The notes under the pieces were generated by a model that was given only the letters and a program-made list of their open reading frames with translations, was not told where the DNA came from and did no database searches. Below are positions 31,888 to 40,622 of a DNA stretch of 50,700 bases, piece by piece; the stretch's first letter is position 1; each line of letters starts with the position of its first letter. Where the stretch lies: contig NZ_AKJS01000127.1 in assembly GCF_000282215.1 (NCBI RefSeq), forward strand, positions 1 to 50,700, written 5' to 3'. Source of the stretch: Pseudomonas sp. GM21 (GTDB lineage Bacteria > Pseudomonadota > Gammaproteobacteria > Pseudomonadales > Pseudomonadaceae). The translations under genes were made by a program, and so were the position numbers.

Positions 31888-32475
31888 TCAGGTGAAGATG
31901 TCCTTCATCGCCGCATATTGCAGGAGCATGATGGTCTTGGCGTCGCAGATCTCGCCGCGATAGAACGCTTCAAGTGCCTCGTCGAATGGCCACTCCAGCA
32001 CTTCCAGTTCTTCGGTTTCTTCCTCCAGCCCACCGCCCTCGCTGACTTTTGAAGCCGCATCGTACTCGGCAATAAAGAAGTGCAGCTTTTCAGTGACCGA
32101 GCCGGGGCTCATGTACGACTCGAAGACCTTCTGCACATGGTGCACGCGGTGACCGGTTTCTTCCTCGGCTTCGGCGCGGATGCGTTCTTCGGGATCGGCA
32201 CCCTCAAGCAATCCGGCCGCCACTTCGATCAGCAAACCGTCGTGACCGTTGACGAACACCGGCAGCCGAAACTGGCGCGTCAGCACCACGGTTCGCTTTT
32301 CGCGATTGAACAACAGAATCGCCGCGCCGTTGCCCCGGTCATAGACCTCGCGGGTCTGGCGCTGCCAGTCGCCATTGTTGCGCTGATAGTCGAAGGTGAT
32401 TTTCTTCAGCAGATACCAGTTGTGGGACAACACCTGGGATTCGATGATGTTGACCCGTTCGGCTGTGTTCGCCAT
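31888..32475 (-). CDS. nudK: Nudix hydrolase, NudK/ADP-ribose pyrophosphatase type
   Basis: A 195-residue protein. The Nudix box is AGLLEGADPEERIRAEAEEE followed by TG, with the metal-binding glutamates present. The region before it (LTRQFRLPVFVNGHDG) and the late MSPGSVTEKLHFFIAEY match GDP-mannose pyrophosphatase NudK and related sugar-nucleotide hydrolases. It would hydrolyse GDP-mannose or similar compounds in the cytosol. It is convergent with ogt. Confidence 0.88.
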   Translation of the reverse strand: MANTAERVNIIESQVLSHNWYLLKKITFDYQRNNGDWQRQTREVYDRGNGAAILLFNREKRTVVLTRQFRLPVFVNGHDGLLIEVAAGLLEGADPEERIRAEAEEETGHRVHHVQKVFESYMSPGSVTEKLHFFIAEYDAASKVSEGGGLEEETEELEVLEWPFDEALEAFYRGEICDAKTIMLLQYAAMKDIFT

Positions 32476-32523
32476 GACAGCGCATCCTTTTTTTCGTCAG
32501 AGGCGGCCATGGTAGGCGAAAAC

Positions 32524-32546
32524 GAAAAAGCCGGGCATCCCCCGGA
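32524..32546 (-). terminator. Terminator of the hemerythrin gene
   Basis: CCGGG (32531-32535) pairs with CCCGG (32541-32545). On the minus strand the stem is followed by CTTTTT (32530-32525). It lies just after the hemerythrin stop; the stem is short but could be extended through AGC/GCT with a bulge. Confidence 0.6.
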
Positions 32547-32548
32547 GC

Positions 32549-32986
32549 TCAGGACAGCTGCGCCTTGTATTCCTTCTCATACTGACCGGCGAGTGTCTCT
32601 TTCTGTTTGTCATCGAGCAGCTTGCCTGCCATCTGGAAGAACTTCTGCTCTTCCTCTTCCAGGTGGTGATGCACCTTCTCGCTCAGTTTTTTCGCGGTTG
32701 CCAGCCACGCCGGGCTGGACATCTCGGTCTCGTCCAGCTCTTCCATCATCTCGTCCATTTCGTGGTGTTCGGCAATGGCGTGGCGGCTCAGGTCGACGCC
32801 GTTGTCGAACTCCATCAGCGGAATATAGAAATGGCGTTCCTCGGCGGTTTCATGGGCCTGAAGTTCGGACTTGAGCTGCTTGTAAGCCTCGACCCGCTCC
32901 GGGGTGTCACCACTGGTTTTGATCAGCGCTTTGGCATAGCTGCGTTGACGCTCGTGGCTTTCACGCAAGGCTTCGAAAATATTCAC
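32549..32986 (-). CDS. Hemerythrin HHE-domain protein
   Basis: A 145-residue four-helix protein. Iron-ligand residues of the HHE cation-binding family are visible in FEALRESHERQRS, ETAEERHFYIPL, AIAEHHEMDEMM and HHHLEEEEQKFF. Such proteins hold a di-iron site and serve in oxygen, nitric-oxide or iron-stress responses. Cytosolic. It is divergent from the GNAT gene at 33132. Confidence 0.9.
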   Translation of the reverse strand: MNIFEALRESHERQRSYAKALIKTSGDTPERVEAYKQLKSELQAHETAEERHFYIPLMEFDNGVDLSRHAIAEHHEMDEMMEELDETEMSSPAWLATAKKLSEKVHHHLEEEEQKFFQMAGKLLDDKQKETLAGQYEKEYKAQLS

Positions 32987-33131
32987 GGGGTGTCCTCATT
33001 GGTCGCACTCTGAAATGACGCTGTTTAGGCTAGACATCCGCACGACGGCGACGGTTCCACTGGTGTCGGGGGATAGAACAATCGCCGTGAGCGCGATAGG
33101 CTCCAGACTCATTGCCATAAGGAAGTAGCTC

Positions 33132-33557
33132 ATGACCCTGCGAATCGAACGCTCGCAAAACCCCACCGATGAAGAACGCGAGGCCATCCTCACGCCGCTG
33201 CGCGCCTATAACGAGGCCCAGGCCGGCCCGTCCAATGCGCAACTGCTGGCGCTGCTGATACGGGACGACAACGGCGAGATTCTCGGCGGGTTGTACGGGC
33301 GGTTTTTCTACCAGTGGTTGTTCATCGAACTGCTGTCCGTGCCTGAACAGGCCCGGGGACAAGGCATGGGTTCGAAATTAATGCAGATGGCCGAAGACCT
33401 GGCGCGGGAAAAGGAATGCGTGGGGATCTGGCTGGACACCTTCGAGTTTCAGGCGCCCGAGTTCTACAAACGGCTCGGCTACAGCGAGCTGGGCCAGATT
33501 GCCGACTACCCGCCGGGGCACAAGCGCTACTTTTTTCAGAAACACCTGACCAATTAA
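33132..33557 (+). CDS. GNAT-family N-acetyltransferase
   Basis: A 141-residue protein with the acetyl-CoA-binding segment VPEQARGQGMGSKLMQMAED (R/Q-x-x-G-x-G/A motif) near residues 73-92, and a late LDTFEFQAPEFYKRLGYSE strand-helix typical of GNAT proteins. AAGGAAG precedes the ATG. The acceptor substrate is unknown. Confidence 0.9.
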   Translation: MTLRIERSQNPTDEEREAILTPLRAYNEAQAGPSNAQLLALLIRDDNGEILGGLYGRFFYQWLFIELLSVPEQARGQGMGSKLMQMAEDLAREKECVGIWLDTFEFQAPEFYKRLGYSELGQIADYPPGHKRYFFQKHLTN

Positions 33558-33570
33558 TCAAAACACGCCC

Positions 33571-33672
33571 CCCTGTGGGAGCGAGACCGGCTTGCCGGCG
33601 ATAGCGGTGGATCAGTCGACATCAATGTTGAATGAATAACCGCCATCGCGAGCAGGCTCGCTCCCACAGGGG
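33571..33672. repeat. REP pair (GTGGGAGCGAG type)
   Basis: CCCCTGTGGGAGCGAG (33571-33586) is mirrored by CTCGCTCCCACAGGGG (33657-33672). This is the common fluorescent-pseudomonad REP inverted pair, between the convergent GNAT gene and the lipoprotein gene. Confidence 0.9.
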
Positions 33673-33690
33673 TACTGCCTCAGCTCATGT

Positions 33691-34041
33691 TTACAGGCAA
33701 GTAGCCAACGCCGCCAATCGGCGCTTGGCGACGAAGTCGTCATGCTGCGCGTAGTAATTCAACACGGTGCCGGAAGCGTCGGGGGTCACGTCCACGAAGG
33801 ATTCCGCCGACCGTGTGTAGACCGTCGAACCGCCATTTTTACCGGGCTCCAAATAGGCCGCAGCATCCACACCGAACACCGCTTCGTCCTGCCAGGAAAA
33901 CTGCACGCACTCGGCCACGATGGCATGTGGCTTGGTCGATTTCAGGGTTTTGTACGGAGTCTTGGTGCGAGCATCGTCCATCACCGAGCCCGCGCAGCCC
34001 GCCAGCAACGTTACAGCCAGCGCCACCATCACAATTCGCAT
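33691..34041 (-). CDS. Small lipoprotein of unknown function
   Basis: A 116-residue protein with a clean lipobox (MVALAVTLLAGCAGS), so it is lipid-anchored. The mature part contains two further cysteines (VAECVQFSW and the C-terminal TCL) that may pair, and a YLEPGKNGGSTVYTRS segment. No function is known to me. The ribosome site is weak. It is divergent from the helix-turn-helix gene at 34184. Confidence 0.75.
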   Translation of the reverse strand: MRIVMVALAVTLLAGCAGSVMDDARTKTPYKTLKSTKPHAIVAECVQFSWQDEAVFGVDAAAYLEPGKNGGSTVYTRSAESFVDVTPDASGTVLNYYAQHDDFVAKRRLAALATCL

Positions 34042-34183
34042 TACGTTCGCTCATCAAGAAAAAGCGGACTGTATCACCGTGGCGCGGCGTTTCGTTCTGC
34101 TTTACTTCATTTATACCGCGACACCGCGTACCTATTCGCGCACCCTGTCGCGCCATAAACGCCGCATTTTTCTGGAAGCCCCA

Positions 34184-34432
34184 ATGACACCCAACGCCGA
34201 ATTCTACAAACCGACCCCTGAATACGCCGACAAGCTGATCAGCCAGATCGGGCAGACACCGTCCTGGATCGCCAAGCGCATTGGCGTCACCGACAAGCGC
34301 ATCCGTTACATCCTCGACGGCGAACGCACCGTCAAAGGCGAAACCACGCCGATCAAGATGACCTACACCGAACAATTCGCCCTCGAATGCCTGGCCGCAG
34401 CAGCCAAGGCTAGCAAGAAACAATCTTCGTAA
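34184..34432 (+). CDS. Small helix-turn-helix protein
   Basis: An 82-residue protein. TPSWIAKRIGVTDKRIRYIL at about residues 25-44 reads as a helix-turn-helix (WIAKRIGVT turn, DKRIRYIL recognition helix). It has an alanine/lysine-rich end. GGAAG precedes the ATG. Probably a small DNA-binding regulator; targets unknown. The DUF6388 gene starts 14 bases downstream, so both may be one operon. Confidence 0.7.
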   Translation: MTPNAEFYKPTPEYADKLISQIGQTPSWIAKRIGVTDKRIRYILDGERTVKGETTPIKMTYTEQFALECLAAAAKASKKQSS

Positions 34433-34446
34433 CCCAAGGAGCGACC

Positions 34447-34776
34447 ATGGCGGCAACCGATCAGCAACACGAGCAGGCGCTGAAGAAGTTTCTCGATGAG
34501 CGCCCTGAACTGCGCGATGAGCTTGACAACCTCAACCCGCTGCTGGCCCAGGCCAAGGGTGAGACCTCGGCGCAGTACCGCGACGAGCGACTGCACGAAG
34601 CCTTCGAAGCTGAAGCCGAACGCCAGGGACTGTTCGCCTGGGAGCTGACGCTGCAGCTGACGGCTGCCACACCAGAGGACTACGAGGCCCAGCGCCGGGA
34701 AGTGCACATCGAAGTCGCAGAGATGGCCGGTATGGACTGGCTGGACTATTGCGAGCTGTATGGGATAGAACCATAA
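34447..34776 (+). CDS. DUF6388-like small protein
   Basis: A 109-residue acidic, helical, cytosolic protein (EQALKKFLDERPELRDELDN, then HEAFEAEAERQGLFAWELTL). It has a strong AAGGAG ribosome site. It resembles the Pseudomonas DUF6388 family of unknown function. It follows the helix-turn-helix gene by 14 bases. Confidence 0.7.
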   Translation: MAATDQQHEQALKKFLDERPELRDELDNLNPLLAQAKGETSAQYRDERLHEAFEAEAERQGLFAWELTLQLTAATPEDYEAQRREVHIEVAEMAGMDWLDYCELYGIEP

Positions 34777-34801
34777 CCACTGCTCAAGGATGCCCTCGTA
34801 G

Positions 34802-35506
34802 ATGCTGCCTTCGACCTCCTCAACCCACGCCAGCCCTGGCCACCTGCACACACAAAAGTGGCGTGGGCGCGTCGGCATGACGCTGGTGGCCATGCTCTCG
34901 GTACTCGCCGGCATGACCGACGCCATCGGCTTCATGGCCAGCGGCGATTTCGTCTCGTTCATGAGCGGCAACACCACCCGCCTCGCCGTCGCCATCAGCG
35001 TCGGCGATCTGGGGCTGACCGGGCGACTGCTGCTGCTCGTGGCCACCTTCATCGCGGGCAATGCCCTGGGCATTATCGTCAGCCGCCTCGGCGGGCGACG
35101 AGCGCTGCCGTTGATGCTGAGCATCGCCGCGCTGCTGTGCGCCGCAGCGATCTGGCCTTTTGACGAACAATTACCCGCGTTGCTGGCCGCGATCATCGCG
35201 ATGGGCATGCTTAATGCCGCCGTCGAGCAAGTGAACGGCCTGCCGGTCGGCCTGACCTATGTCACCGGTGCTCTCTCGCGCTTCGGACGTGGGCTGGGCC
35301 GCTGGCTGCTCGGGGAGCGGCGCGATGGCTGGAAGGTGCAGCTGATTCCGTGGACCGGGATGTTTGCCGGAGCTGTCCTTGGGGCGGTACTGGAACATCA
35401 TTTTGGGATCAAGGCGCTGCTTGCCAGCGGTTTGCTGGCGGGCGTGCTGGGGGTGGTGTCGTTGAGAATTCCGCGGCGATGGCAGTTGGGGTATATGCCG
35501 CGCTGA
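34802..35506 (+). CDS. YoaK-family (DUF1275) membrane protein
   Basis: A 234-residue protein with about six membrane helices. The family signature is clear: AGMTDAIGFMASGDFVSFMSGN followed by TTRLAV, and later ALGMLNAAVEQ-like and GLTYVTGALSRFG segments. The DUF1275 family is predicted to be a small transporter or channel; no substrate is established. An internal ATG (about residue 26) is an alternative start because the first one has only a distant AAGGA. Confidence 0.88.
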   Translation: MLPSTSSTHASPGHLHTQKWRGRVGMTLVAMLSVLAGMTDAIGFMASGDFVSFMSGNTTRLAVAISVGDLGLTGRLLLLVATFIAGNALGIIVSRLGGRRALPLMLSIAALLCAAAIWPFDEQLPALLAAIIAMGMLNAAVEQVNGLPVGLTYVTGALSRFGRGLGRWLLGERRDGWKVQLIPWTGMFAGAVLGAVLEHHFGIKALLASGLLAGVLGVVSLRIPRRWQLGYMPR

Positions 35507-35528
35507 TTTTAATGTTGCCTGACAGGCA

Positions 35529-35627
35529 GCCTTCGCGACCAAGCCCGCTCCCACATTAGATTTGCGATGGATCATGATTTTGTGATCGACAGAAATCGAA
35601 TGTGGGAGCGGGCTTGCTCGCGAAGGC
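35529..35627. repeat. REP pair (CGCTCCCACATT type)
   Basis: GCCTTCGCGACCAAGCCCGC plus TCCCACATT (35529-35557) is mirrored at 35599-35627, with 2-3 mismatches. Standard Pseudomonas REP inverted pair, between the YoaK-type gene and tusD. Confidence 0.9.
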
Positions 35628-35713
35628 CGCAACTCGGTCCCAAGAGAAATCGCCCTTCGCCGCCCCGTCGATAAAGCTTTATCATGGCCACAGTTTTGCT
35701 GATCGAGTCCGCC

Positions 35714-36106
35714 ATGAAGTTCGCCATCGCGCTGTTTTCCGCCGCCCATGCGCCCTCCTCGCGCCGTGCCTTGCTGTTCGCCCAGGCTGCGTTGGCCGGT
35801 GGGCATGAGATTGTCCGGCTGTTTTTCTATCAGGACGGTGTCCACAACGCGTCCGCCAGTGTGGTCACGCCGCAAGATGAACTGGACCTGCCCAAGCAAT
35901 GGCGTGCGTTTGTCGGCGAGCATCAACTGGACGGCGTTGTGTGTATCGCCGCCGCCCTGCGCCGTGGTGTGCTGGACGAGGAAGAAGCCGGGCGTTATCA
36001 GCGTGACGCGGTTGCCGTGGGCGCTCCGTGGGAGTTGTCCGGCCTCGGCCAGTTGCATGACGCGGTGCAAGACGCTGACCGCTTGATCTGTTTTGGGGGC
36101 GCGTGA
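35714..36106 (+). CDS. tusD: Sulfurtransferase complex subunit TusD
   Basis: A 130-residue DsrE-fold protein. The persulfide-carrying Cys is in VVCIAAALRRGV near residue 78. TusBCD takes sulfur from TusA and passes it to TusE for 2-thiouridine at the wobble base of Lys, Glu and Gln tRNAs. ATG 35714 gives the family's standard MKFAIALFSAAH start. First gene of the tusDCBE operon; tusC starts 2 bases after its stop. Confidence 0.93.
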   Translation: MKFAIALFSAAHAPSSRRALLFAQAALAGGHEIVRLFFYQDGVHNASASVVTPQDELDLPKQWRAFVGEHQLDGVVCIAAALRRGVLDEEEAGRYQRDAVAVGAPWELSGLGQLHDAVQDADRLICFGGA

Positions 36107-36107
36107 G

Positions 36108-36470
36108 ATGGCTAAATCCTTGCTGATCATCAGCCGTCAGGCGCCATGGTCCGGACCGAATGCCCGCGAAGCGCTGGACATCGTGCTCGCTGGCGGTGCT
36201 TTCGATCTGCCGATCGGCCTGCTGTTTCTCGATGACGGGGTGTTCCAGCTCGCCGCGAAACAGGACGCCAAAGCGCTGCAACAAAAAGACCTCAGCGCCA
36301 ACCTGCAAGCCTTGCCGATGTTCGGTGTCGAGGAGCTGTTCGTCTGTGGCGAGAGTGCCGCAGAACGGGGGCTGGACCCTTCCTGTTTTTCACTGGAAGA
36401 AGCCCGGGTACTGACCGCCCACGCCATCACCGCCCTTATTGACCGTTACGACCAGGTGATCACCCTCTGA
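36108..36470 (+). CDS. tusC: Sulfurtransferase complex subunit TusC
   Basis: A 120-residue DsrF-type protein starting MAKSLLIISRQAPW, with AREALDIVLAGGAFDLPIGL and LLFLDDGVFQL typical of the family. It is the structural TusC of the TusBCD hexamer. It overlaps tusB by one base. Confidence 0.93.
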   Translation: MAKSLLIISRQAPWSGPNAREALDIVLAGGAFDLPIGLLFLDDGVFQLAAKQDAKALQQKDLSANLQALPMFGVEELFVCGESAAERGLDPSCFSLEEARVLTAHAITALIDRYDQVITL

Positions 36471-36763
36471 TGTCGACTTTGCATGTGTTGTCTCATTCCC
36501 CGTTCGGCGACGATCGCCTGTCCAGTTGCCTGCGCGTGATCGGCGCCAGTGATGCGCTGCTGCTGAGCGGCGACGCGGTCTATGCCCTCCAGCCGGGTAC
36601 CGCGCCTTTCAGCACGCTGAGTACTCGCGGCCTGCAACTGTTCGTACTGGCCGAAGATGTTCAAGCCCGGTCCATTGATATACCCGACTGGGCCAAGGCC
36701 ATCGATTACCCGGCCTTCGTCGAGTTGTCGATTTACCATGACAAGGTCAACAGTTGGCTATGA
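36470..36763 (+). CDS. tusB: Sulfurtransferase complex subunit TusB
   Basis: A 97-residue DsrH-type protein (MSTLHVLSHSPFGDDRLSSC; ASDALLLSGDAVYAL; IDYPAFVELSIYHDKVNSWL). The family's late aromatic end W-L is present. It starts on the last base of tusC and its stop overlaps the tusE start (ATGA). Confidence 0.93.
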   Translation: MSTLHVLSHSPFGDDRLSSCLRVIGASDALLLSGDAVYALQPGTAPFSTLSTRGLQLFVLAEDVQARSIDIPDWAKAIDYPAFVELSIYHDKVNSWL

Positions 36764-37095
36764 ACTCCCTGACAGTGGGCGCTCGCGCCGTCTTGTTGGA
36801 CAAGGACGGGTTCCTGGTCGAATTGAGCGACTGGTCCGCCGACGTGGCCAGTGCCCTGGCCGCAGCCGAAAACATCGAGTTGAGCCCTGAGCATTGGGAA
36901 ATCCTCGAACTGCTGCGCGGCTTCTACAACGAATACCAGTTGTCGCCAGCCACCCGCCCGTTGATCAAATACACCGCGTTGAAGCTCGGCCCGGAAAAAG
37001 GCAACAGCCTGCACCTGAACCGATTGTTCAAAGGCACCCCTGCCAAACTCGCCGCGAAACTGGCGGGCCTGCCCAAACCGACGAATTGCTTATGA
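36760..37095 (+). CDS. tusE: Sulfur carrier TusE/DsrC
   Basis: A 111-residue DsrC-family protein. The acceptor Cys is the penultimate residue in KPTNCL, and the family segments LSPEHWEILELLRGFYNEY and SPATRPLIKY are present. TusE receives sulfur from TusBCD and hands it to MnmA. ATG 36760 overlaps the tusB stop. Its own stop overlaps the next gene's start. Confidence 0.93.
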   Translation: MNSLTVGARAVLLDKDGFLVELSDWSADVASALAAAENIELSPEHWEILELLRGFYNEYQLSPATRPLIKYTALKLGPEKGNSLHLNRLFKGTPAKLAAKLAGLPKPTNCL

Positions 37096-38093
37096 CCGAC
37101 TTTCCAGCGCTGACCCTCGAAACACCCGCCGAGCACCCGTTCGCCCAGTTCGTGCGAATCCTCGGCAAAGGCAAACGTGGCGCCCGCGACCTGACGCGCG
37201 AAGAAGCCCGCGACGCCATGGGCATGGTGCTCGACGACAAGGTCGAAGACACCCAGCTCGGCGCATTTCTGATGCTGCTGCGGCACAAGGAAGAAAGCGC
37301 CGAGGAAATGGCCGGTTTCACCGAAGCCCTGCGTGAACGTTTGCAGGCTCCTGTCTTGAATGTCGATCTGGACTGGCCGACCTATGCCGGCAAGAAGCGT
37401 CACCTGCCGTGGTACCTGCTGGCGGCCAAGTGCCTGGCGCAGAACGGCGTACGGATTTTCATGCACGGTGCCGGCGCGCACACGGCCGGGCGACTGTACA
37501 GCGAACAGCTGCTGGAAGGACTGAACATTCCCCTGTGTCGCGACTGGCAACAGGTGGGTGCGGCGCTGGATAACGGCGGCCTGGCGTTCATGCCGCTGGT
37601 GGATTGGGCGCCGCAACTGCAGCGCATGATCGACCTGCGCAATACCCTGGGCCTGCGCTCACCAATCCACTCCCTCACGCGCATCCTCAATCCGTTAGGG
37701 GCTCGTTGCGGCCTGCAAAGTATTTTCCACCCCGGCTACCAGGCCGTGCACCGCGATGCCAGCGGCTTGCTGGGCGACACAGCGATTGTGGTCAAGGGCG
37801 ATGGCGGCGAGATCGAGATCAACCCGGACGCCGACAGTCACCTGTATGGCACCACGGGCGGTGAAAGCTGGGACGAAGAATGGCCTCAAATGTCGGCCCA
37901 GCGTCACGTCAAACCTGCCGCGCTCGACCCTGAGCATTTGAAGGCGGTCTGGCGCGGTGACGTGGTCGACAGCTACCCGCAAATGGCCCTGATTTCGACC
38001 ATGGCCCTGGCGTTGCGTGGGCTCGGTCAGTCCCGTGATCAGGCGTTCGAAACGGCCCAGAAGTACTGGGACGCTCGCGATAGATCAATTTAA
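37092..38093 (+). CDS. ybiB: YbiB-like glycosyltransferase-family protein
   Basis: A 333-residue protein related to anthranilate phosphoribosyltransferase (TrpD2/YbiB group). An N-terminal helical domain (about 10-80) carries GARDLTREEARDAMGMVLDD, and the C-terminal domain shows RTLGLRSPIHSLTRILNPLG-type segments (here RNTLGLRSPIHSLTRILNP) and IVVKGDGGEIEINPDADSHL. E. coli YbiB binds nucleic acid and is not an anthranilate enzyme; the same is likely here. It is coupled to tusE by a four-base overlap. Confidence 0.85.
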   Translation: MTDFPALTLETPAEHPFAQFVRILGKGKRGARDLTREEARDAMGMVLDDKVEDTQLGAFLMLLRHKEESAEEMAGFTEALRERLQAPVLNVDLDWPTYAGKKRHLPWYLLAAKCLAQNGVRIFMHGAGAHTAGRLYSEQLLEGLNIPLCRDWQQVGAALDNGGLAFMPLVDWAPQLQRMIDLRNTLGLRSPIHSLTRILNPLGARCGLQSIFHPGYQAVHRDASGLLGDTAIVVKGDGGEIEINPDADSHLYGTTGGESWDEEWPQMSAQRHVKPAALDPEHLKAVWRGDVVDSYPQMALISTMALALRGLGQSRDQAFETAQKYWDARDRSI

Positions 38094-38183
38094 TCGATCA
38101 TAACCCTTCAACCTTTGCGCTTTTTTATCGAACCTATCCGAATAAACTCCTCTCCAACGCTTATCGGTTGAGGAGTCCTGAAC

Positions 38184-39185
38184 ATGGGTTTGTTAGTTGA
38201 AGGTCGCTGGCATGACCAGTGGTACGAAAGCAGCAAGGACGGCGCGTTTCAGCGTGAACAGGCGCAGCGCCGCAACTGGGTGACCACCAACGGCGAGCCA
38301 GGTCTGACGGGGGTCAGTGGCTTTGCCGCTGAAGCGGGCCGTTATCACCTCTACGTGTCGCTGGCCTGTCCGTGGGCGCACCGCACATTGATCCTGCGCA
38401 AACTCAAAGGCCTCGAAAGCCTGATCGACGTGTCGGTAGTCAGTTGGCTGATGCTGGAAAACGGCTGGACCTTCGACCAGAGCCTGGGCTCCACTGGCGA
38501 CAAACTCGATCATCTCGACTTCATGCATCAGCGCTACACCGCCGATACTGCCGACTACACCGGCCGCGTCACGGTACCGGTGCTGTGGGACAAACAACAG
38601 AATCGCATCGTCAACAATGAATCGGCGGAGATCATCCGCATGTTCAACAGCGCATTCGACGACCTGACCGGCAACGACCTGGATTTCTACCCGGCGCCCC
38701 TGCGCGGTGAGATCGATGCGTTGAACGAACGGATTTACCCGGCGGTGAACAACGGCGTGTATCGCGCCGGGTTTGCGACCTCGCAACAGGCTTATGAAGA
38801 AGCGTTTGATGGCTTGTTTGAAGAACTGGATCAACTGGAGCAGTTGTTAAGCGCCAATCGTTACCTGACCGGTGAATACCTGACCGAAGCGGATATTCGG
38901 CTGTTCACCACGCTGATTCGTTTTGACGCGGTGTACCACGGGCACTTCAAGTGCAACCTGCGGCGGATTGCCGATTATCCGAATCTGTCGAACTGGCTGC
39001 GGGAGATTTATCAGTGGCCGGGGATTGCCGAGACGGTGGATTTCGAGCACATCAAGAACCACTACTATGGCAGCCACAAGACCATTAATCCGACCGGAGT
39101 GGTTCCGAAAGGACCGGAGCAGGATTGCACGGCACCGCATGATCGGGAACGGTTGATCGGTAAAGGGGTTTGGCGCAGAGCCTGA
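38184..39185 (+). CDS. Glutathionyl-hydroquinone reductase (Xi-class GST)
   Basis: A 333-residue protein of the YqjG/EcM4 group, which reduces glutathionyl-hydroquinones and releases hydroquinone plus GSSG. The catalytic Cys is in SLACPWAHRTLILRKLKG (Cys62). The C-terminal helical domain has YLTGEYLTEADIRLFTTLIR and YPNLSNWLREIYQ. It ends with the family's NPTGVVPKGP segment. GAGGAG precedes the ATG. Confidence 0.92.
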   Translation: MGLLVEGRWHDQWYESSKDGAFQREQAQRRNWVTTNGEPGLTGVSGFAAEAGRYHLYVSLACPWAHRTLILRKLKGLESLIDVSVVSWLMLENGWTFDQSLGSTGDKLDHLDFMHQRYTADTADYTGRVTVPVLWDKQQNRIVNNESAEIIRMFNSAFDDLTGNDLDFYPAPLRGEIDALNERIYPAVNNGVYRAGFATSQQAYEEAFDGLFEELDQLEQLLSANRYLTGEYLTEADIRLFTTLIRFDAVYHGHFKCNLRRIADYPNLSNWLREIYQWPGIAETVDFEHIKNHYYGSHKTINPTGVVPKGPEQDCTAPHDRERLIGKGVWRRA

Positions 39186-39189
39186 CAGG

Positions 39190-39222
39190 TGATCGTTCCC
39201 ACGCGGAGCGTGGGAACGATCA
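39190..39222. terminator. Long perfect hairpin between convergent genes
   Basis: TGATCGTTCCCACGC (39190-39204) pairs with GCGTGGGAACGATCA (39208-39222) over 15 bases with a three-base GGA loop. It sits between the convergent reductase and cysG genes. No T-tract is adjacent, so termination would rely on the very stable stem. Related hairpins are frequent between Pseudomonas genes. Confidence 0.65.
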
Positions 39223-39227
39223 GTGAC

Positions 39228-40622
39228 TCAGACCTGCGCCTGAGCACCCTCGAACCACGCCAGTTTCTCGCGCAGTTGCACCACTTCCCCGACAATCACC
39301 AATGTCGGCGCATGCACTTCATGCTCCGCCACCAACCGTGGCAAATCCGCCAGCGTGCCGGTAAACACCCGCTGATTGACCGTGGTGCCCTGCTGAATCA
39401 ACGCCGCCGGGGTATCCGCCCCGCGACCGTGCTTGATCAACTGTTCGCAGATGACCGGCAAGCCCACCAGGCCCATGTAGAACACCAGCGTCTGCGCCGG
39501 CGCGACCAGGTCAGCCCACGGCAAATCGGAGGAGCCGTCCTTCAAATGCCCGGTTATAAACCGCACCGACTGCGCATAATCACGGTGAGTCAGCGGAATC
39601 CCGGCATACGCCGCGCAACCGCTGGCTGCCGTGATACCCGGCACCACCTGGAACGGGATGCCCTGGGCCGCCAGTTCTTCGATTTCTTCGCCGCCGCGAC
39701 CAAAGATGAACGGATCACCGCCCTTCAGCCGCACAACCCGCTTGCCCTGTTTCGCCAGCTCCACCAATTGCTGGTTGATCTGATCCTGTGGCACCGCGTG
39801 ATCGGCGCGGCGCTTGCCGACATAGACCCGCTCGGCATCGCGACGGCACAGCTCCAGAATCGCCGGGGCCACCAGGCGGTCATACAGCACCACGTCGGCT
39901 TGCTGCATCAGGCGCAAGGCACGAAATGTCAGCAGGTCGGGATCACCCGGCCCTGCGCCGACCAAATACACCTCGCCGGTCGTGACATCCGCTTCGCCGT
40001 CGATTTTCGCCTGCAACAGTCGCTCGGCTTCGGCACCCTGCCCGGCCAGTTGCCGGTCAGCGATCGGGCCTTGAAAGACGTCTTCCCAGAATCCGCGACG
40101 CTGCTGCACATCCGGAAACAGACCTTTGACCTGATGGCGAAAACGCGCCGCCAGACCCGCCAGTTGGCCGTAGGTGGACGGTATCCAGGTTTCAATCTTG
40201 GCGCGGATCAACCGTGCCAGCACCGGCGCATCGCCGCCGCTGGACACCGCAATAATCAACGGGGAACGATCGACAATCGCCGGAAAGATCACGCTGCACA
40301 GGGCCGGCGCATCCACGACGTTGACCGGCACACAACGCCGATGGGCATCAGCGGAAACTTGCGCGTTCAACGCCTCGTCATCGGTGGCGGCAATGATCAG
40401 CCCGCAACCGTCCAGATCCGTCTCGGCATAACCGCGCAACACACACTCGCCACCGCTGCCGGCCACCAGTTCGCGCAGTTGCGGTTCGATTTCAGGTGCA
40501 ACCACCCGCAGCAGCGCACCGGCATCGGCCAGCAGGCGGGATTTGCGCAAGGCAATTTCCCCCCCACCGACGACCAACACACGACTGCCGCGCAGGTTGT
40601 GAAACAGCGGCAGATAGTTCAT
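39228..40622 (-). CDS. cysG: Siroheme synthase CysG
   Basis: A 464-residue fusion enzyme that makes siroheme for sulfite and nitrite reductases. The N-terminal dehydrogenase/ferrochelatase part (about 1-205) starts MNYLPLFHNLRGSRVLVVGG with GEIALRKSRLL. The C-terminal uroporphyrin-III methyltransferase (about 215-450) has VYLVGAGPGDPDLLTFRAL, RLKGGDPFIFGRGGEE and VVPGITAASGCAAYAGIPLT. All three catalytic modules look intact. It directly abuts serS upstream. Confidence 0.95.
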   Translation of the reverse strand: MNYLPLFHNLRGSRVLVVGGGEIALRKSRLLADAGALLRVVAPEIEPQLRELVAGSGGECVLRGYAETDLDGCGLIIAATDDEALNAQVSADAHRRCVPVNVVDAPALCSVIFPAIVDRSPLIIAVSSGGDAPVLARLIRAKIETWIPSTYGQLAGLAARFRHQVKGLFPDVQQRRGFWEDVFQGPIADRQLAGQGAEAERLLQAKIDGEADVTTGEVYLVGAGPGDPDLLTFRALRLMQQADVVLYDRLVAPAILELCRRDAERVYVGKRRADHAVPQDQINQQLVELAKQGKRVVRLKGGDPFIFGRGGEEIEELAAQGIPFQVVPGITAASGCAAYAGIPLTHRDYAQSVRFITGHLKDGSSDLPWADLVAPAQTLVFYMGLVGLPVICEQLIKHGRGADTPAALIQQGTTVNQRVFTGTLADLPRLVAEHEVHAPTLVIVGEVVQLREKLAWFEGAQAQV

